From: Dysgonamonadaceae bacterium | GTDB lineage: Bacteria > Bacteroidota > Bacteroidia > Bacteroidales > Azobacteroidaceae | Length of the DNA stretch: 43,523 bases | Assembly: GCA_031253625.1 (NCBI GenBank) | Contig: JAIRVZ010000013.1 | Span: forward strand, 1-43,523 | Reading direction: 5' to 3' | Shown: piece after piece, positions 17,346-25,776 of the stretch | Layout: the number at the start of each line of letters is the position of its first letter | Numbering within the stretch: the first letter of the stretch is position 1 | Translations under genes and position numbers: made by a program | The notes under the pieces: generated by a model | The model's input: the letters and a program-made list of their open reading frames with translations, nothing else | What the model was told of the DNA's origin: nothing | The model's database searches: none

Positions 17346-17870
17346 ATCCAAATTTAGCCATTTTCTTACAGCTTGTTTAATGGAACTTAATCCGAATTGT
17401 TCCGGATCGATGCCATTTGGTTTCATCCAGATAAGTTCAGAAACATCATCTGCAGCCTCAACCACAGAAGTTTCATTTACTTTCACCTCAAAAAACATAT
17501 CAAGAGTATGAACTTCAAATCCGGAATAGGTGTATATATTGGGAATTGAAAAACAATAAGTGAGATTTTCTATCGTTAAACCTGTTTCTTCTTTAACTTC
17601 TCTCTTGATACATTCTTCAACCGTTTCATTGGGGTCGACAAAGCCACCCGGCAAATCAAAGGTTCCTTTAGCCGGTTCGTTAGCTCTTTTGGCAACCAAT
17701 AATCTTCCTGCTTTATCTGTTATGAATGCTGCTGTTGCTGATGCAATATTGAAATAATAAACAAATTCGCAATCATCGCATTTTTTCGACTTAAAATTAT
17801 TGATTCTGAATTGAGAAGAACCACAACGAGGACAATATTCAAAAAGATGAAGGGGATGATTTTGTTGCAT
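17343..17870 (-). CDS. NUDIX hydrolase with N-terminal zinc ribbon
   Basis: Hydrolyses a nucleoside diphosphate linked to another group. The Nudix box is complete: GGFVDPNETVEECIKREV followed by KEETGL, with all metal-binding Glu present. The N-terminus is a zinc ribbon, CPRCGS and CDDCE within the first 37 residues, as in NudC-like or ADP-ribose pyrophosphatase-like proteins, but the SQPWPFPxS motif of NudC is absent. The product is 175 residues. It starts 9 bases after the stop of the large regulator gene, so read-through from that gene is likely. Its exact substrate is unknown. Confidence 0.88.
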   Translation of the reverse strand: MQQNHPLHLFEYCPRCGSSQFRINNFKSKKCDDCEFVYYFNIASATAAFITDKAGRLLVAKRANEPAKGTFDLPGGFVDPNETVEECIKREVKEETGLTIENLTYCFSIPNIYTYSGFEVHTLDMFFEVKVNETSVVEAADDVSELIWMKPNGIDPEQFGLSSIKQAVRKWLNLD

Positions 17871-17879
17871 AATAAATTA

Positions 17880-20800
17880 TTATTGTTTTACATTAGTTTC
17901 CACATATTCAGTCGGTGACATTCCGTAATGTTCCTTAAAAATATTACTAAAATATGCATGAGATGAAAAGCCGACAGCATAAGCGACTTCTGCAATATTC
18001 ATTTTTTTATTGGTCAAAAGCCATGCCGCGTGTTTCAAACGATAATTGCGAATATAATTTCCCGGAGATTCGTTTGTTATGGCTTTTAACTTACGATTTA
18101 GATGTACTCTACTTATACCCAGTTCTTTGCTAATTGAATCCACACTCAAGTCAGGATCATTGATATGCTCTTTCAACTTATCATTAAATTTGGCCAAGAG
18201 CTTTTCATCGGAAGAAACCACTTTCAAATCGTCGTCTTTGATTTCCATTTCTCCCGAATATTTTTGTTTTAAAGTATCTCTTAGAAGAGCTAATTTTTCG
18301 ATTCTAGTTTGCAAGTGTTTAATACTAAATGGTTTGGGAATATAAGAGTCTGCTCCTAATTCCAATCCTTCAATGCGTTGTTCGACACTTGTTTTGGCCG
18401 TTAGTAAAATAACCGGAATATGACATGTTTTCTCGTTGCTTTTCAGCATTTTACATAAAGATAATCCATCCATTTCAGGCATCACAATATCGCTCACAAC
18501 TACATCCGGAAGAAGTTTCAGTGCTTGTGCCAATCCTTCTTTTCCATTATTAGCTCTATAAATACGATAATAAGGCGATAACTCCGAATCAATATAGTTC
18601 AAAATATCTTCATCATCTTCCACTACCAGCAAAGATATATTTGTTTTTGCCCTGACCTTTGTCTTTTCTGTTTCTTCATTGATAAGAATGGGAACAGATG
18701 GCTGAAACATGGTTACGGGAGCATTATTACTTATCGACCCAAATTCTTCGGCAGAATAAACCTCTTCATTCAAAGGTAGTTGAACTGTAAATTTACTTCC
18801 TTTATCCGGTTCGCTCTCCAATTGGATAGAACCATGATGCAGATCTACCATCATTTGAGAAAGATGTAATCCGATTCCCGTACCGAATTTGGTACTATAT
18901 TTTCTATCCTTGACTTGATAAAAACGTTCAAAAGTTTGTTCTTGTTGTTCTTTGGGAATACCCACACCTGTATCTTCGACCGAAATTTCCAAAAACTCAT
19001 GATTTTTCGTTTGGATGCCAACAGTAATCGCACCTCCTTTAAGCGTAAACTTAAAAGCATTGGATAATAAATTGAAAACTATTTTATCCAAACAATCTTT
19101 ATCTATCAGCACTTCCGGCAAACTATCTTCTGCAATAAGCTTAAAATCAATTTGTTGAGATGACGCCAATCCAGTAAATGAATCCATAATTTTTCTGATA
19201 AAATCGATGACATCAACTTTTTCCACTCTCAATTTCAACTTGCCTTTTTCGACAACACGCAAATCCATTAATTGATTAATCAAACGAAGAATACGAACTG
19301 CATTTTGATACATTATGCCGTAAGTCGACTGCAAAAGATTATCGGAAGAGCTATTGATTAACTTTTCCAACGGAGCAATAATTAAAGTCAAAGGAGTCCG
19401 GATTTCGTGCGAAATATCGGTGAAAAATTGAAGCTTACTTTCGGATATTTGCTTTTGCTGATCTTTATCCATTAATTCTTTCTTGTGTTTCAACACATTA
19501 GAAAAATACACAAAAACTCCATAAGCTAAAGCCACGAACAATAACACATAAATAATTTTCGCCCAAGTGGTTAGATGAAATGGAGGCTGAATAATTACAT
19601 CCATTTCTTTCTCCAAAAAATGTTCTCCATCTATGGTGGCTCTAACTTTGAAAGTATAAGTTCCGGGACTTAAATTGGTATAAGTAACACTTCTTCCGGG
19701 AGAATTTACCTGCCGCCAATGTCTATCAAAATTTTCCATTTGGGTATAATACATAACCCGTTGTGGCATTCCATACTCCAAGGCGGCAAACATAAAAGTA
19801 AAACTCCGTTGATTGTATTTCAACCGGATGCTATTTGTTTCATCTAAAGAAGTCGTGATGATATCCGATCTACCTTTTTTAACCGACTCATTATAAATAA
19901 GAAAATCTGTAAAGACCAATTTCAACAATGAATTCTTATAAAAAATATCTGCCGGAGAAAAAGTTGTCATACCGTTGATTCCTCCAAAATACATTTTATC
20001 ATTTTTACCTTTAAAATGACTTCCCTTACGAAATTCATTACTTTGAATACCATCGTCGGCATAAAAATTGATACACTTTTTCGTTTCGAGATTAAACCTA
20101 CAAAGACCATGTCCGGTACTAATCCATAAATTATTATCTTTGTCGCCCTCTATTCCGGTTATCATATCATCAGGAATACCATCTAAAGTGGTGAATCGTG
20201 TTACTTCTCCCGTTTTTTTGTCTATGCAATGTAGACTTGAAAATCCCCCAGCCCAAATATTTCCCCGGTAATCTTCGTATAAAGCATAAACATAATTACC
20301 TTTCGACTTTCCGGTTAACGGATAATTGGTAAATTGCTCGGTTTGTGGGTCAAACCGGTTTACGCCATTAGAAGTTCCAATCCAAATTGTTTCTTTGCTA
20401 TCAATCATAAGGTGATACAACCAGTTGCTTGACAATTGGCTTTCACTTTTATTCCGGGAATCATCGAACTGATATCGCTTGAATTGCCCCGTGTCGATAT
20501 TAAAACGATTGAGTCCTCCGCCATCGGTTCCAATCCACAAGATTCCATCTTTATCCTGAACAAACGCAACCACATGATTATAACTCAGTCCTGTTTCGTT
20601 TTCTGTTTTTCGATGATGAGTATCAAAACGACGGGCTTTACGGTTGTACCGGAAAAAACCGTCGACATACGTTCCAATCCATATATTTTTATCTTTGTCT
20701 TCAAACAGTCCTGTTATCACATTTCCTGCTATTCCGGATGTGGTTATATGTTCGATACTTTTATCGGAAGCATTAATACGGTAGAGCCCATCGCTATCCG

Positions 20801-21923
20801 TTCCAATCCAAACATCTCCTTCGCTATCCTCGATGATGGAGATAACACAATGAGTTCCAATACTTTTAGATTTATCAAAAGAATTAAATCCGTAATTCTG
20901 AAAATTTCTTCCGGACACAGGTATTAACAATATACCTTTTTGATACAAAGCAACCCAAATATTTCCTTGTTTATCCTCAAAAATATTATGAATTTTAGCC
21001 CGCTCCAAATCACAAATATCAGAAACTTCATCCAAATAAGGGAGCTTTTTCCCAGAAACATCATAACGAACAATTCCGGCGCCATCGGTTCCAACCCAAA
21101 TATTACCGGAACGATCAAGACACAAAGAGTAAATAAGATTTGTAACCGAAGAATCTCCGGTTTTTACACGTTGAAAAGAACCGGAAGAGCTGTCAAAAAT
21201 GTTAATTCCTCCACCCAATGTTCCTGCAACTATATTTCCGTGAGCATCCTCACAAATAGAAAATACTTTGTTGCTACTCAAGCTTTTAGCGTCTAAAGGG
21301 TTATGGCAATAATATTTTGTTGTATAATTATCCGGATTATACACATAAATTCCATTGTCTTCCGTTCCAAACCAAAGGTTTCCGAACCGGTCTTCAAAAG
21401 CGCAGCTAATCGAATTGTCTCCTATTCCGCTGTTGTTTTTATTGTAAAAAACAGGTTTCATTGTTTTAGCATCCAAACAAACAACACCATTGTCTAAATA
21501 CGACACCCACATATTTCCTTTCCTGTCTTCTAAGATCCAATTAACACGCAATGTGAAATTTTCCGTTCCCTTAATCCTAAAAGGATGAAAACTGTTTTTT
21601 TTTCTATCGAATTGCGATAGCCCGTTCATCGTGCACACCCAAAATATTCCCCGACTATCTTCATACACCTGATACACAAAATTACCCTGTAGAGAAGTTG
21701 AATCAAAAGGATGTTCCGAATAGGCCGTAAAATCATATCCATTAAACTTATTCAACCCGTTTTCGGTAGCAATCCAAATATATCCATAAGAATCCTGATA
21801 AATTTGACTGATATGACTGTTGGAAAGCCCTTCATTTGGGGTAAATATTTTAGCTTTTTCCGATCTCAAAGGAAAAACGAGAAGTATAAAAAAGCTCAAT
21901 AGAAGAAATCTGAGGTGTTTCAT
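17880..21923 (-). CDS. Hybrid two-component system regulator (HTCS) of the mannan operon
   Basis: A one-protein sensor and transcription activator, 1347 residues. Order: signal peptide (1-21); a periplasmic sensor of 14 two-component propeller repeats, units such as NIWIGTYVDGFFRYN, forming two seven-bladed propellers (about 25-700); a Y_Y_Y domain (about 720-785); one membrane helix (about 787-811); HisKA with phospho-acceptor H839 in SHEIRTP; HATPase with GTGIGLHLS; receiver with phospho-acceptor D1145 in VSDIVMPEMDG; AraC-type HTH at the end (ISRVHLNRKLKAIT). In this family the propeller binds an oligosaccharide in the periplasm and the AraC domain switches on the local operon. A longer frame opens at 22130, but it would run through the promoter and into the divergent gene. 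The ATG at 21923 gives a proper signal peptide and sits 36 bases after a -7 box. Confidence 0.96.
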   Translation of the reverse strand: MKHLRFLLLSFFILLVFPLRSEKAKIFTPNEGLSNSHISQIYQDSYGYIWIATENGLNKFNGYDFTAYSEHPFDSTSLQGNFVYQVYEDSRGIFWVCTMNGLSQFDRKKNSFHPFRIKGTENFTLRVNWILEDRKGNMWVSYLDNGVVCLDAKTMKPVFYNKNNSGIGDNSISCAFEDRFGNLWFGTEDNGIYVYNPDNYTTKYYCHNPLDAKSLSSNKVFSICEDAHGNIVAGTLGGGINIFDSSSGSFQRVKTGDSSVTNLIYSLCLDRSGNIWVGTDGAGIVRYDVSGKKLPYLDEVSDICDLERAKIHNIFEDKQGNIWVALYQKGILLIPVSGRNFQNYGFNSFDKSKSIGTHCVISIIEDSEGDVWIGTDSDGLYRINASDKSIEHITTSGIAGNVITGLFEDKDKNIWIGTYVDGFFRYNRKARRFDTHHRKTENETGLSYNHVVAFVQDKDGILWIGTDGGGLNRFNIDTGQFKRYQFDDSRNKSESQLSSNWLYHLMIDSKETIWIGTSNGVNRFDPQTEQFTNYPLTGKSKGNYVYALYEDYRGNIWAGGFSSLHCIDKKTGEVTRFTTLDGIPDDMITGIEGDKDNNLWISTGHGLCRFNLETKKCINFYADDGIQSNEFRKGSHFKGKNDKMYFGGINGMTTFSPADIFYKNSLLKLVFTDFLIYNESVKKGRSDIITTSLDETNSIRLKYNQRSFTFMFAALEYGMPQRVMYYTQMENFDRHWRQVNSPGRSVTYTNLSPGTYTFKVRATIDGEHFLEKEMDVIIQPPFHLTTWAKIIYVLLFVALAYGVFVYFSNVLKHKKELMDKDQQKQISESKLQFFTDISHEIRTPLTLIIAPLEKLINSSSDNLLQSTYGIMYQNAVRILRLINQLMDLRVVEKGKLKLRVEKVDVIDFIRKIMDSFTGLASSQQIDFKLIAEDSLPEVLIDKDCLDKIVFNLLSNAFKFTLKGGAITVGIQTKNHEFLEISVEDTGVGIPKEQQEQTFERFYQVKDRKYSTKFGTGIGLHLSQMMVDLHHGSIQLESEPDKGSKFTVQLPLNEEVYSAEEFGSISNNAPVTMFQPSVPILINEETEKTKVRAKTNISLLVVEDDEDILNYIDSELSPYYRIYRANNGKEGLAQALKLLPDVVVSDIVMPEMDGLSLCKMLKSNEKTCHIPVILLTAKTSVEQRIEGLELGADSYIPKPFSIKHLQTRIEKLALLRDTLKQKYSGEMEIKDDDLKVVSSDEKLLAKFNDKLKEHINDPDLSVDSISKELGISRVHLNRKLKAITNESPGNYIRNYRLKHAAWLLTNKKMNIAEVAYAVGFSSHAYFSNIFKEHYGMSPTEYVETNVKQ

Positions 21924-22004
21924 GTCACAAATTTTATATTTCAAAAATAAACGTGTTACAAAACTAATAATTATTTGTTTCAAAAACAAAAAACATGTTA
22001 CAAA
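21922..22004. repeat. Three phased direct repeats RTGTYACAAA between HTCS and GH5 genes
   Basis: ATGTCACAAA (21922-21931), GTGTTACAAA (21953-21962) and ATGTTACAAA (21995-22004) lie in the same orientation, with starts 31 and 42 bases apart, close to three and four helical turns. The middle copy overlaps the -7 box of the HTCS promoter and the outer one lies just beyond its -33. They are candidates for the AraC-domain binding sites. An alternative is that the shared TTTG on the minus strand reflects duplicated promoter sequence. Confidence 0.5.
21959..21990 (-). promoter_or_regulatory. Predicted promoter of the HTCS gene
   Basis: On the minus strand, TTTG (21990-21987), a 20-base spacer and TAGTTTTG (21966-21959) match the Bacteroidetes consensus fully. 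The HTCS ATG is 36 bases downstream. This supports the start at 21923. Confidence 0.65.
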
Positions 22005-22029
22005 TATGAAAGTAATAGAATAGTCATTT

Positions 22030-22061
22030 TTTAAACAATCGTTAACAAAATTATAAATTTG
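22030..22061 (+). promoter_or_regulatory. Predicted promoter of the mannan operon
   Basis: TAAATTTG at 22054-22061 matches the -7 box. The element 20 bases upstream is TTTA (22030-22033), one base off TTTG. A strong -7 with an imperfect -33 suits an activator-dependent promoter. The GH5 ATG is 46 bases downstream, and the nearest RTGTYACAAA repeat ends 26 bases upstream of the -33. Confidence 0.5.
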
Positions 22062-22107
22062 TGTAATTTTATATCTTCGGAGTTTTATGTAATTATAATT
22101 TAAAATT

Positions 22108-23142
22108 ATGAGTCGATTATTGAAAAACACATTACTGCTGACTTTATGTTTAAGTCTCAGTTTCTCGTATGCCTGTTCAAAAAAGGAAACACCTCAAGGA
22201 GATGTCAGTCTACACGGTTTTCTTTCAGTAAAAGGGACTTCTCTTGTTGATCAACATGGTGAAAAAGTGACACTTCGCGGAGTTAGTTTCGGATGGCACA
22301 ATTGGTGGCCACGTTTTTATAACGAAAATACAGTGACTTGGCTGACAGAAGATTGGAAATGTAATATTGTTCGTGCTGCTATCGGTGTAGGACCAGAAGA
22401 TGCTTATACAGACAATCCTGAGGAGGCTATGAAATATTTATTTACAGTAGTCGATGCTGCTATCGAAAATGACATCTATGTAATTGTAGACTGGCACTCT
22501 CACCATATATATCTTGAAGAAGCAAAAGATTTCTTTAAACAAGTGGCAGAAAAATACAAAGACCATCCAAATATTATTTACGAAATATTCAACGAGCCGG
22601 TAAGAGACAGTTGGGAGGAAGTGAAATCATATTCCGAAGAAGTAATTAAAACCATTCGTGAAATCGACAAGAAAAATATCATATTGGTAGGTTCTCCTCA
22701 TTGGGATCAAGATGTCGACATTGCTGCCGAAGACCCTATCACAGGACATAACAATTTAATGTACACGCTGCATTTTTATGCCGCCACTCATAAACAAGAT
22801 TTGCGCGACAGAGCCAATGTAGCACTGCAAAAAGGATTACCGCTATTTGTTTCCGAGTGTGCCGGAATGGAAGCTTCCGGTGATGGTCCGATAGACAAGG
22901 TAGAATGGCAAGCTTGGCTAAAATGGATGGCTGATAACCAAATCAGTTGGGTAGCTTGGTCGATTGCCGACAAAGACGAAACCTGTTCAATGATTAAAAA
23001 CACTTCTTCACCTGCTTATGGCTGGACGGAAGATGACTTAAAAGAATGGGGACAAATCGCTAGAAAAGAATTAAGAAACGAACCTTGGTTTGAAAACAAC
23101 GAAAATTTAGTTCAAGAAGAATTAGTAGTTGAAGAAAATTAA
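22108..23142 (+). CDS. GH5 family endo-glycanase, lipoprotein
   Basis: An exported retaining endo-beta-1,4-glycanase. The signal peptide ends in the lipobox SYAC, with Cys at residue 23, so the enzyme is probably membrane-anchored. The GH5 catalytic barrel fills the rest (344 residues in all): LRGVSFGWHNWW at the first strand, acid/base E163 in YEIFNEP, nucleophile E250 in FVSECAG. Overall it looks closest to bacterial endoglucanases of the GH5_2 kind. In this operon it could cut the mixed Glc/Man backbone of glucomannan, or cellulose. The specificity cannot be fixed from sequence alone. It is the first gene of the operon. Confidence 0.88.
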   Translation: MSRLLKNTLLLTLCLSLSFSYACSKKETPQGDVSLHGFLSVKGTSLVDQHGEKVTLRGVSFGWHNWWPRFYNENTVTWLTEDWKCNIVRAAIGVGPEDAYTDNPEEAMKYLFTVVDAAIENDIYVIVDWHSHHIYLEEAKDFFKQVAEKYKDHPNIIYEIFNEPVRDSWEEVKSYSEEVIKTIREIDKKNIILVGSPHWDQDVDIAAEDPITGHNNLMYTLHFYAATHKQDLRDRANVALQKGLPLFVSECAGMEASGDGPIDKVEWQAWLKWMADNQISWVAWSIADKDETCSMIKNTSSPAYGWTEDDLKEWGQIARKELRNEPWFENNENLVQEELVVEEN

Positions 23143-23184
23143 TTATCGAAGAGAAGAATTGAGAAAATAACATTAAACAGCATT

Positions 23185-24549
23185 ATGGTTATGAAAAATA
23201 TAAAATTATTTATTTGTATTTGTACAGGTATATTCTTTGCTGCGTGTTCATCTCCTGGAGAAGAAGACAACGGCAATGGTAACAACAATAGCGAATTCGT
23301 GTTATTATCAACAACTCCTACACAGAACGAGGTAGTGAGTCTGACAACACCACAAACAACTTTTACTTTCAATAAGAATATTCAGATTGCAGACAAAAAT
23401 AAAATCACAAGAAACGGTAGTCCGGTAGCTAATGTTTCTGCGGCTGAAAAAATTCTGACAATAGTCAATTCCGGATTAAAGGCCGAAACAAACTATATCT
23501 TTACCATAGGCATCGGAGCTATCAAAGATGACTCGAATAATTTCAATCAAAAAGTTTTTACCCTTGAATTTTCTACAGAAACGTCTGAACCCGAACCCGA
23601 ACCCGGAATCTCAAAAGATTTAGTAATGCCCAATGCCTCGCCGCAAGCTAAAAAGGTGTATCTGTTTTTGCTCGATAATTACGAAACAAAAATTATTTCG
23701 GGAGCAATGGCTAAAGTCAATTGGAATACAGAAGAAGCCGATCGTGTGTATCGTTGGACAGGAAAATTCCCTGCCCTTAACTGTTTCGATTTCATTCATC
23801 ACTATTACTCTCCCGCCAACTGGATTGATTACGGAAATACCGCCGTTGTCGAAGATTGGTGGAATAACAAAGGATTGGTAGCTGCCATGTGGCACTGGAA
23901 TGTTCCCAAATCAAGCGGAAGTGCAGAAAGAGCTTTTTATACCAACGAAACAACTTTTGATATAACAAAAGCCGTTCAAGCAGGAACAGCCGAAAACAAG
24001 CAAATTATGGAAGATATGGATATTATCGCCGGTTATTTGTTAGCTTTGCAAAACAAAAACATTCCGGTTATTTGGCGTCCTTTACACGAAGCTTCCGGAG
24101 GTTGGTTTTGGTGGGGAGCTAAAGGTGCTGAACCCTGTAAGAAACTTTGGATTATCATGTTTGATTATTTCAAATCAAAAGGCATCAATAACCTTATTTG
24201 GGTTTGGACTGCCGAAGCCAATGATAATGCTTGGTATCCCGGAGATGCTTATGTAGACCTTATCGGACGAGACATTTATAATAAAACTACCGCCTCTGCC
24301 ATGGCTACGGAATATAAAAACCTCAAAAAACGATACCCAAATAAAATAATTGCATTATCCGAATGTGGTAATGTAGCCACCATATCAAGCCAATGGAATG
24401 CCGGAGCACAATGGTCGTGGTTTATGCCTTGGTATGATTTCAATGCTACCGATGAATCTAAGCATCAGCATGCAGGAAAAGATTTCTGGGAAGATGCCTT
24501 TAATTGCGATTTTGTCATTACGAGAGATCAAATGCCTTCATTAAAATAA
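23185..24549 (+). CDS. GH26 beta-mannanase with N-terminal Ig-like domain, lipoprotein
   Basis: Cleaves beta-1,4-mannosidic bonds in mannan. The signal peptide ends with lipobox FAAC (Cys about 20). An Ig-like Big_5/SbsA-type domain (about 35-130, STTPTQNEVVSL through TLEFSTET) is joined by an EPEPEP linker to the GH26 barrel (about 145-454). Acid/base is E302 in WRPLHEASGGWFWWG; nucleophile is E393 in ALSECGN. The Ig-like module probably spaces the enzyme from the membrane. A second ATG at 23191 is an equally good start. It lies 42 bases after the GH5 gene and 16 before the alpha-galactosidase. Confidence 0.93.
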   Translation: MVMKNIKLFICICTGIFFAACSSPGEEDNGNGNNNSEFVLLSTTPTQNEVVSLTTPQTTFTFNKNIQIADKNKITRNGSPVANVSAAEKILTIVNSGLKAETNYIFTIGIGAIKDDSNNFNQKVFTLEFSTETSEPEPEPGISKDLVMPNASPQAKKVYLFLLDNYETKIISGAMAKVNWNTEEADRVYRWTGKFPALNCFDFIHHYYSPANWIDYGNTAVVEDWWNNKGLVAAMWHWNVPKSSGSAERAFYTNETTFDITKAVQAGTAENKQIMEDMDIIAGYLLALQNKNIPVIWRPLHEASGGWFWWGAKGAEPCKKLWIIMFDYFKSKGINNLIWVWTAEANDNAWYPGDAYVDLIGRDIYNKTTASAMATEYKNLKKRYPNKIIALSECGNVATISSQWNAGAQWSWFMPWYDFNATDESKHQHAGKDFWEDAFNCDFVITRDQMPSLK

Positions 24550-24565
24550 ATCATAGCAAAAAAAT

Positions 24566-25774
24566 ATGAAACGCCTCTTTTTCCCTTTTTTTATTTTATT
24601 GATTTCTTCCAATTTATATTGCCAAAAATTTGAGAATCTAGCGCAAACACCACCTATGGGTTGGAATAGTTGGAACAAATTTGCATGTGACATCAGTGAA
24701 AATATTATCCGTGAAATTGCAGATGCCATGGTATCCACCGGATTAAAAGATGCCGGATATGAATACATTGTTATTGACGATTGCTGGCACGGAAAACGAG
24801 ATAGCTTAGGTTTTATCCAAGCCGACCCTGAACGTTTCCCTTCCGGTATAAAAGCATTGGCAGATTATGTTCATTCCAAAGGACTTAAGTTCGGCATTTA
24901 CTCCGATGCAGGCAGGAAAACATGTGGAGGTCGCCCCGGAAGTTTTGGTCACGAATATCAGGACGCCTTGCAATATGCCCGCTGGAATGTCGATTTTTTG
25001 AAATATGACTGGTGCGAAACCGAAAATATCAACCCCATAGGAGCATATACCTTAATGCGGGATGCCTTGCATGCAGCAGGACGCCCGATTCTTTTCAGCA
25101 TGTGTGAATGGGGCACAAGCAAGCCCTGGGAATGGGCACAAAATGTGGGACACATGTGGCGTACAACCGGAGATATCAGTAATTGCTTTGAGGGTATAGA
25201 AGACCGTGGCACATGGCATGCGCTTTGTGCATTGACTATTCTTGATACGCAAGATAGTCTTCGCAAATATGCCGGTCCCGGACATTGGAACGATCCCGAC
25301 ATGCTTGAAGTCGGCAACGGAATGCCGGCCAATGAAGACCGGGCGCATTTTTCAATGTGGGCTATGATTTGCGCTCCTTTAATTCTTGGGAATGACATCC
25401 GTAATATGGCACCCGAAACCAAAGCAATTTTGGAAAATAAAGAAGTGATTGCCGTCAATCAGGATAAATTAGGAATACAGGCGCTTAAATATGGAGCAAA
25501 CGACGAAGTCGAAACATGGTTTAAACCGTTGAAAAACGGCGATTGGGCTGTTTGTTTCTTAAATCGTTCCAAAGAAGATAAAACAATCGAAATCTTATGG
25601 ACTGATTATGCTTTCACCGACGAAATTTCCGGCAGATCTCCAAATTTCGATAAAACAACCTATCAACTTAAAAATTTGTGGACAAACGAAGAAGAAGGAA
25701 ATACGAAAGAAATTATAAAAAAAACAATTCCCTCTCGCGATGTCCTAATGTATAGAATTATTAAAAATATTTAG
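24566..25774 (+). CDS. GH27 alpha-galactosidase, exported
   Basis: Removes alpha-1,6-galactose side chains, here most likely from galactomannan or its oligosaccharides. The mature protein starts with the family signature TPPMGWNSWN. IDDCWHGKR and GIYSDAGRKTCGG follow. The nucleophile is D148 in LKYDWC and the acid/base is D203 in TTGDISN. DPDMLEVGNGM is also diagnostic. The C-terminal antiparallel beta domain is short but present (402 residues in all). The N-terminus is a signal peptide ending about SNLYC-QKF. The Cys is not in a good lipobox, so release into the periplasm is more likely than lipidation. Two bases separate it from the next gene. Confidence 0.94.
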   Translation: MKRLFFPFFILLISSNLYCQKFENLAQTPPMGWNSWNKFACDISENIIREIADAMVSTGLKDAGYEYIVIDDCWHGKRDSLGFIQADPERFPSGIKALADYVHSKGLKFGIYSDAGRKTCGGRPGSFGHEYQDALQYARWNVDFLKYDWCETENINPIGAYTLMRDALHAAGRPILFSMCEWGTSKPWEWAQNVGHMWRTTGDISNCFEGIEDRGTWHALCALTILDTQDSLRKYAGPGHWNDPDMLEVGNGMPANEDRAHFSMWAMICAPLILGNDIRNMAPETKAILENKEVIAVNQDKLGIQALKYGANDEVETWFKPLKNGDWAVCFLNRSKEDKTIEILWTDYAFTDEISGRSPNFDKTTYQLKNLWTNEEEGNTKEIIKKTIPSRDVLMYRIIKNI

Positions 25775-25776
25775 AA

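Noticed and set aside
20436..21497. Several plus-strand ORFs opposite the HTCS propeller repeats
   Set aside because: They mirror the periodic propeller units and contain no recognisable domains. The minus-strand protein explains the region.
21924..22130. Longer start for the HTCS (69 extra residues beginning at 22130)
   Set aside because: It would cross the predicted HTCS promoter and overlap the divergent GH5 start. The extra residues have no signal-peptide character, while the ATG at 21923 gives a normal one.
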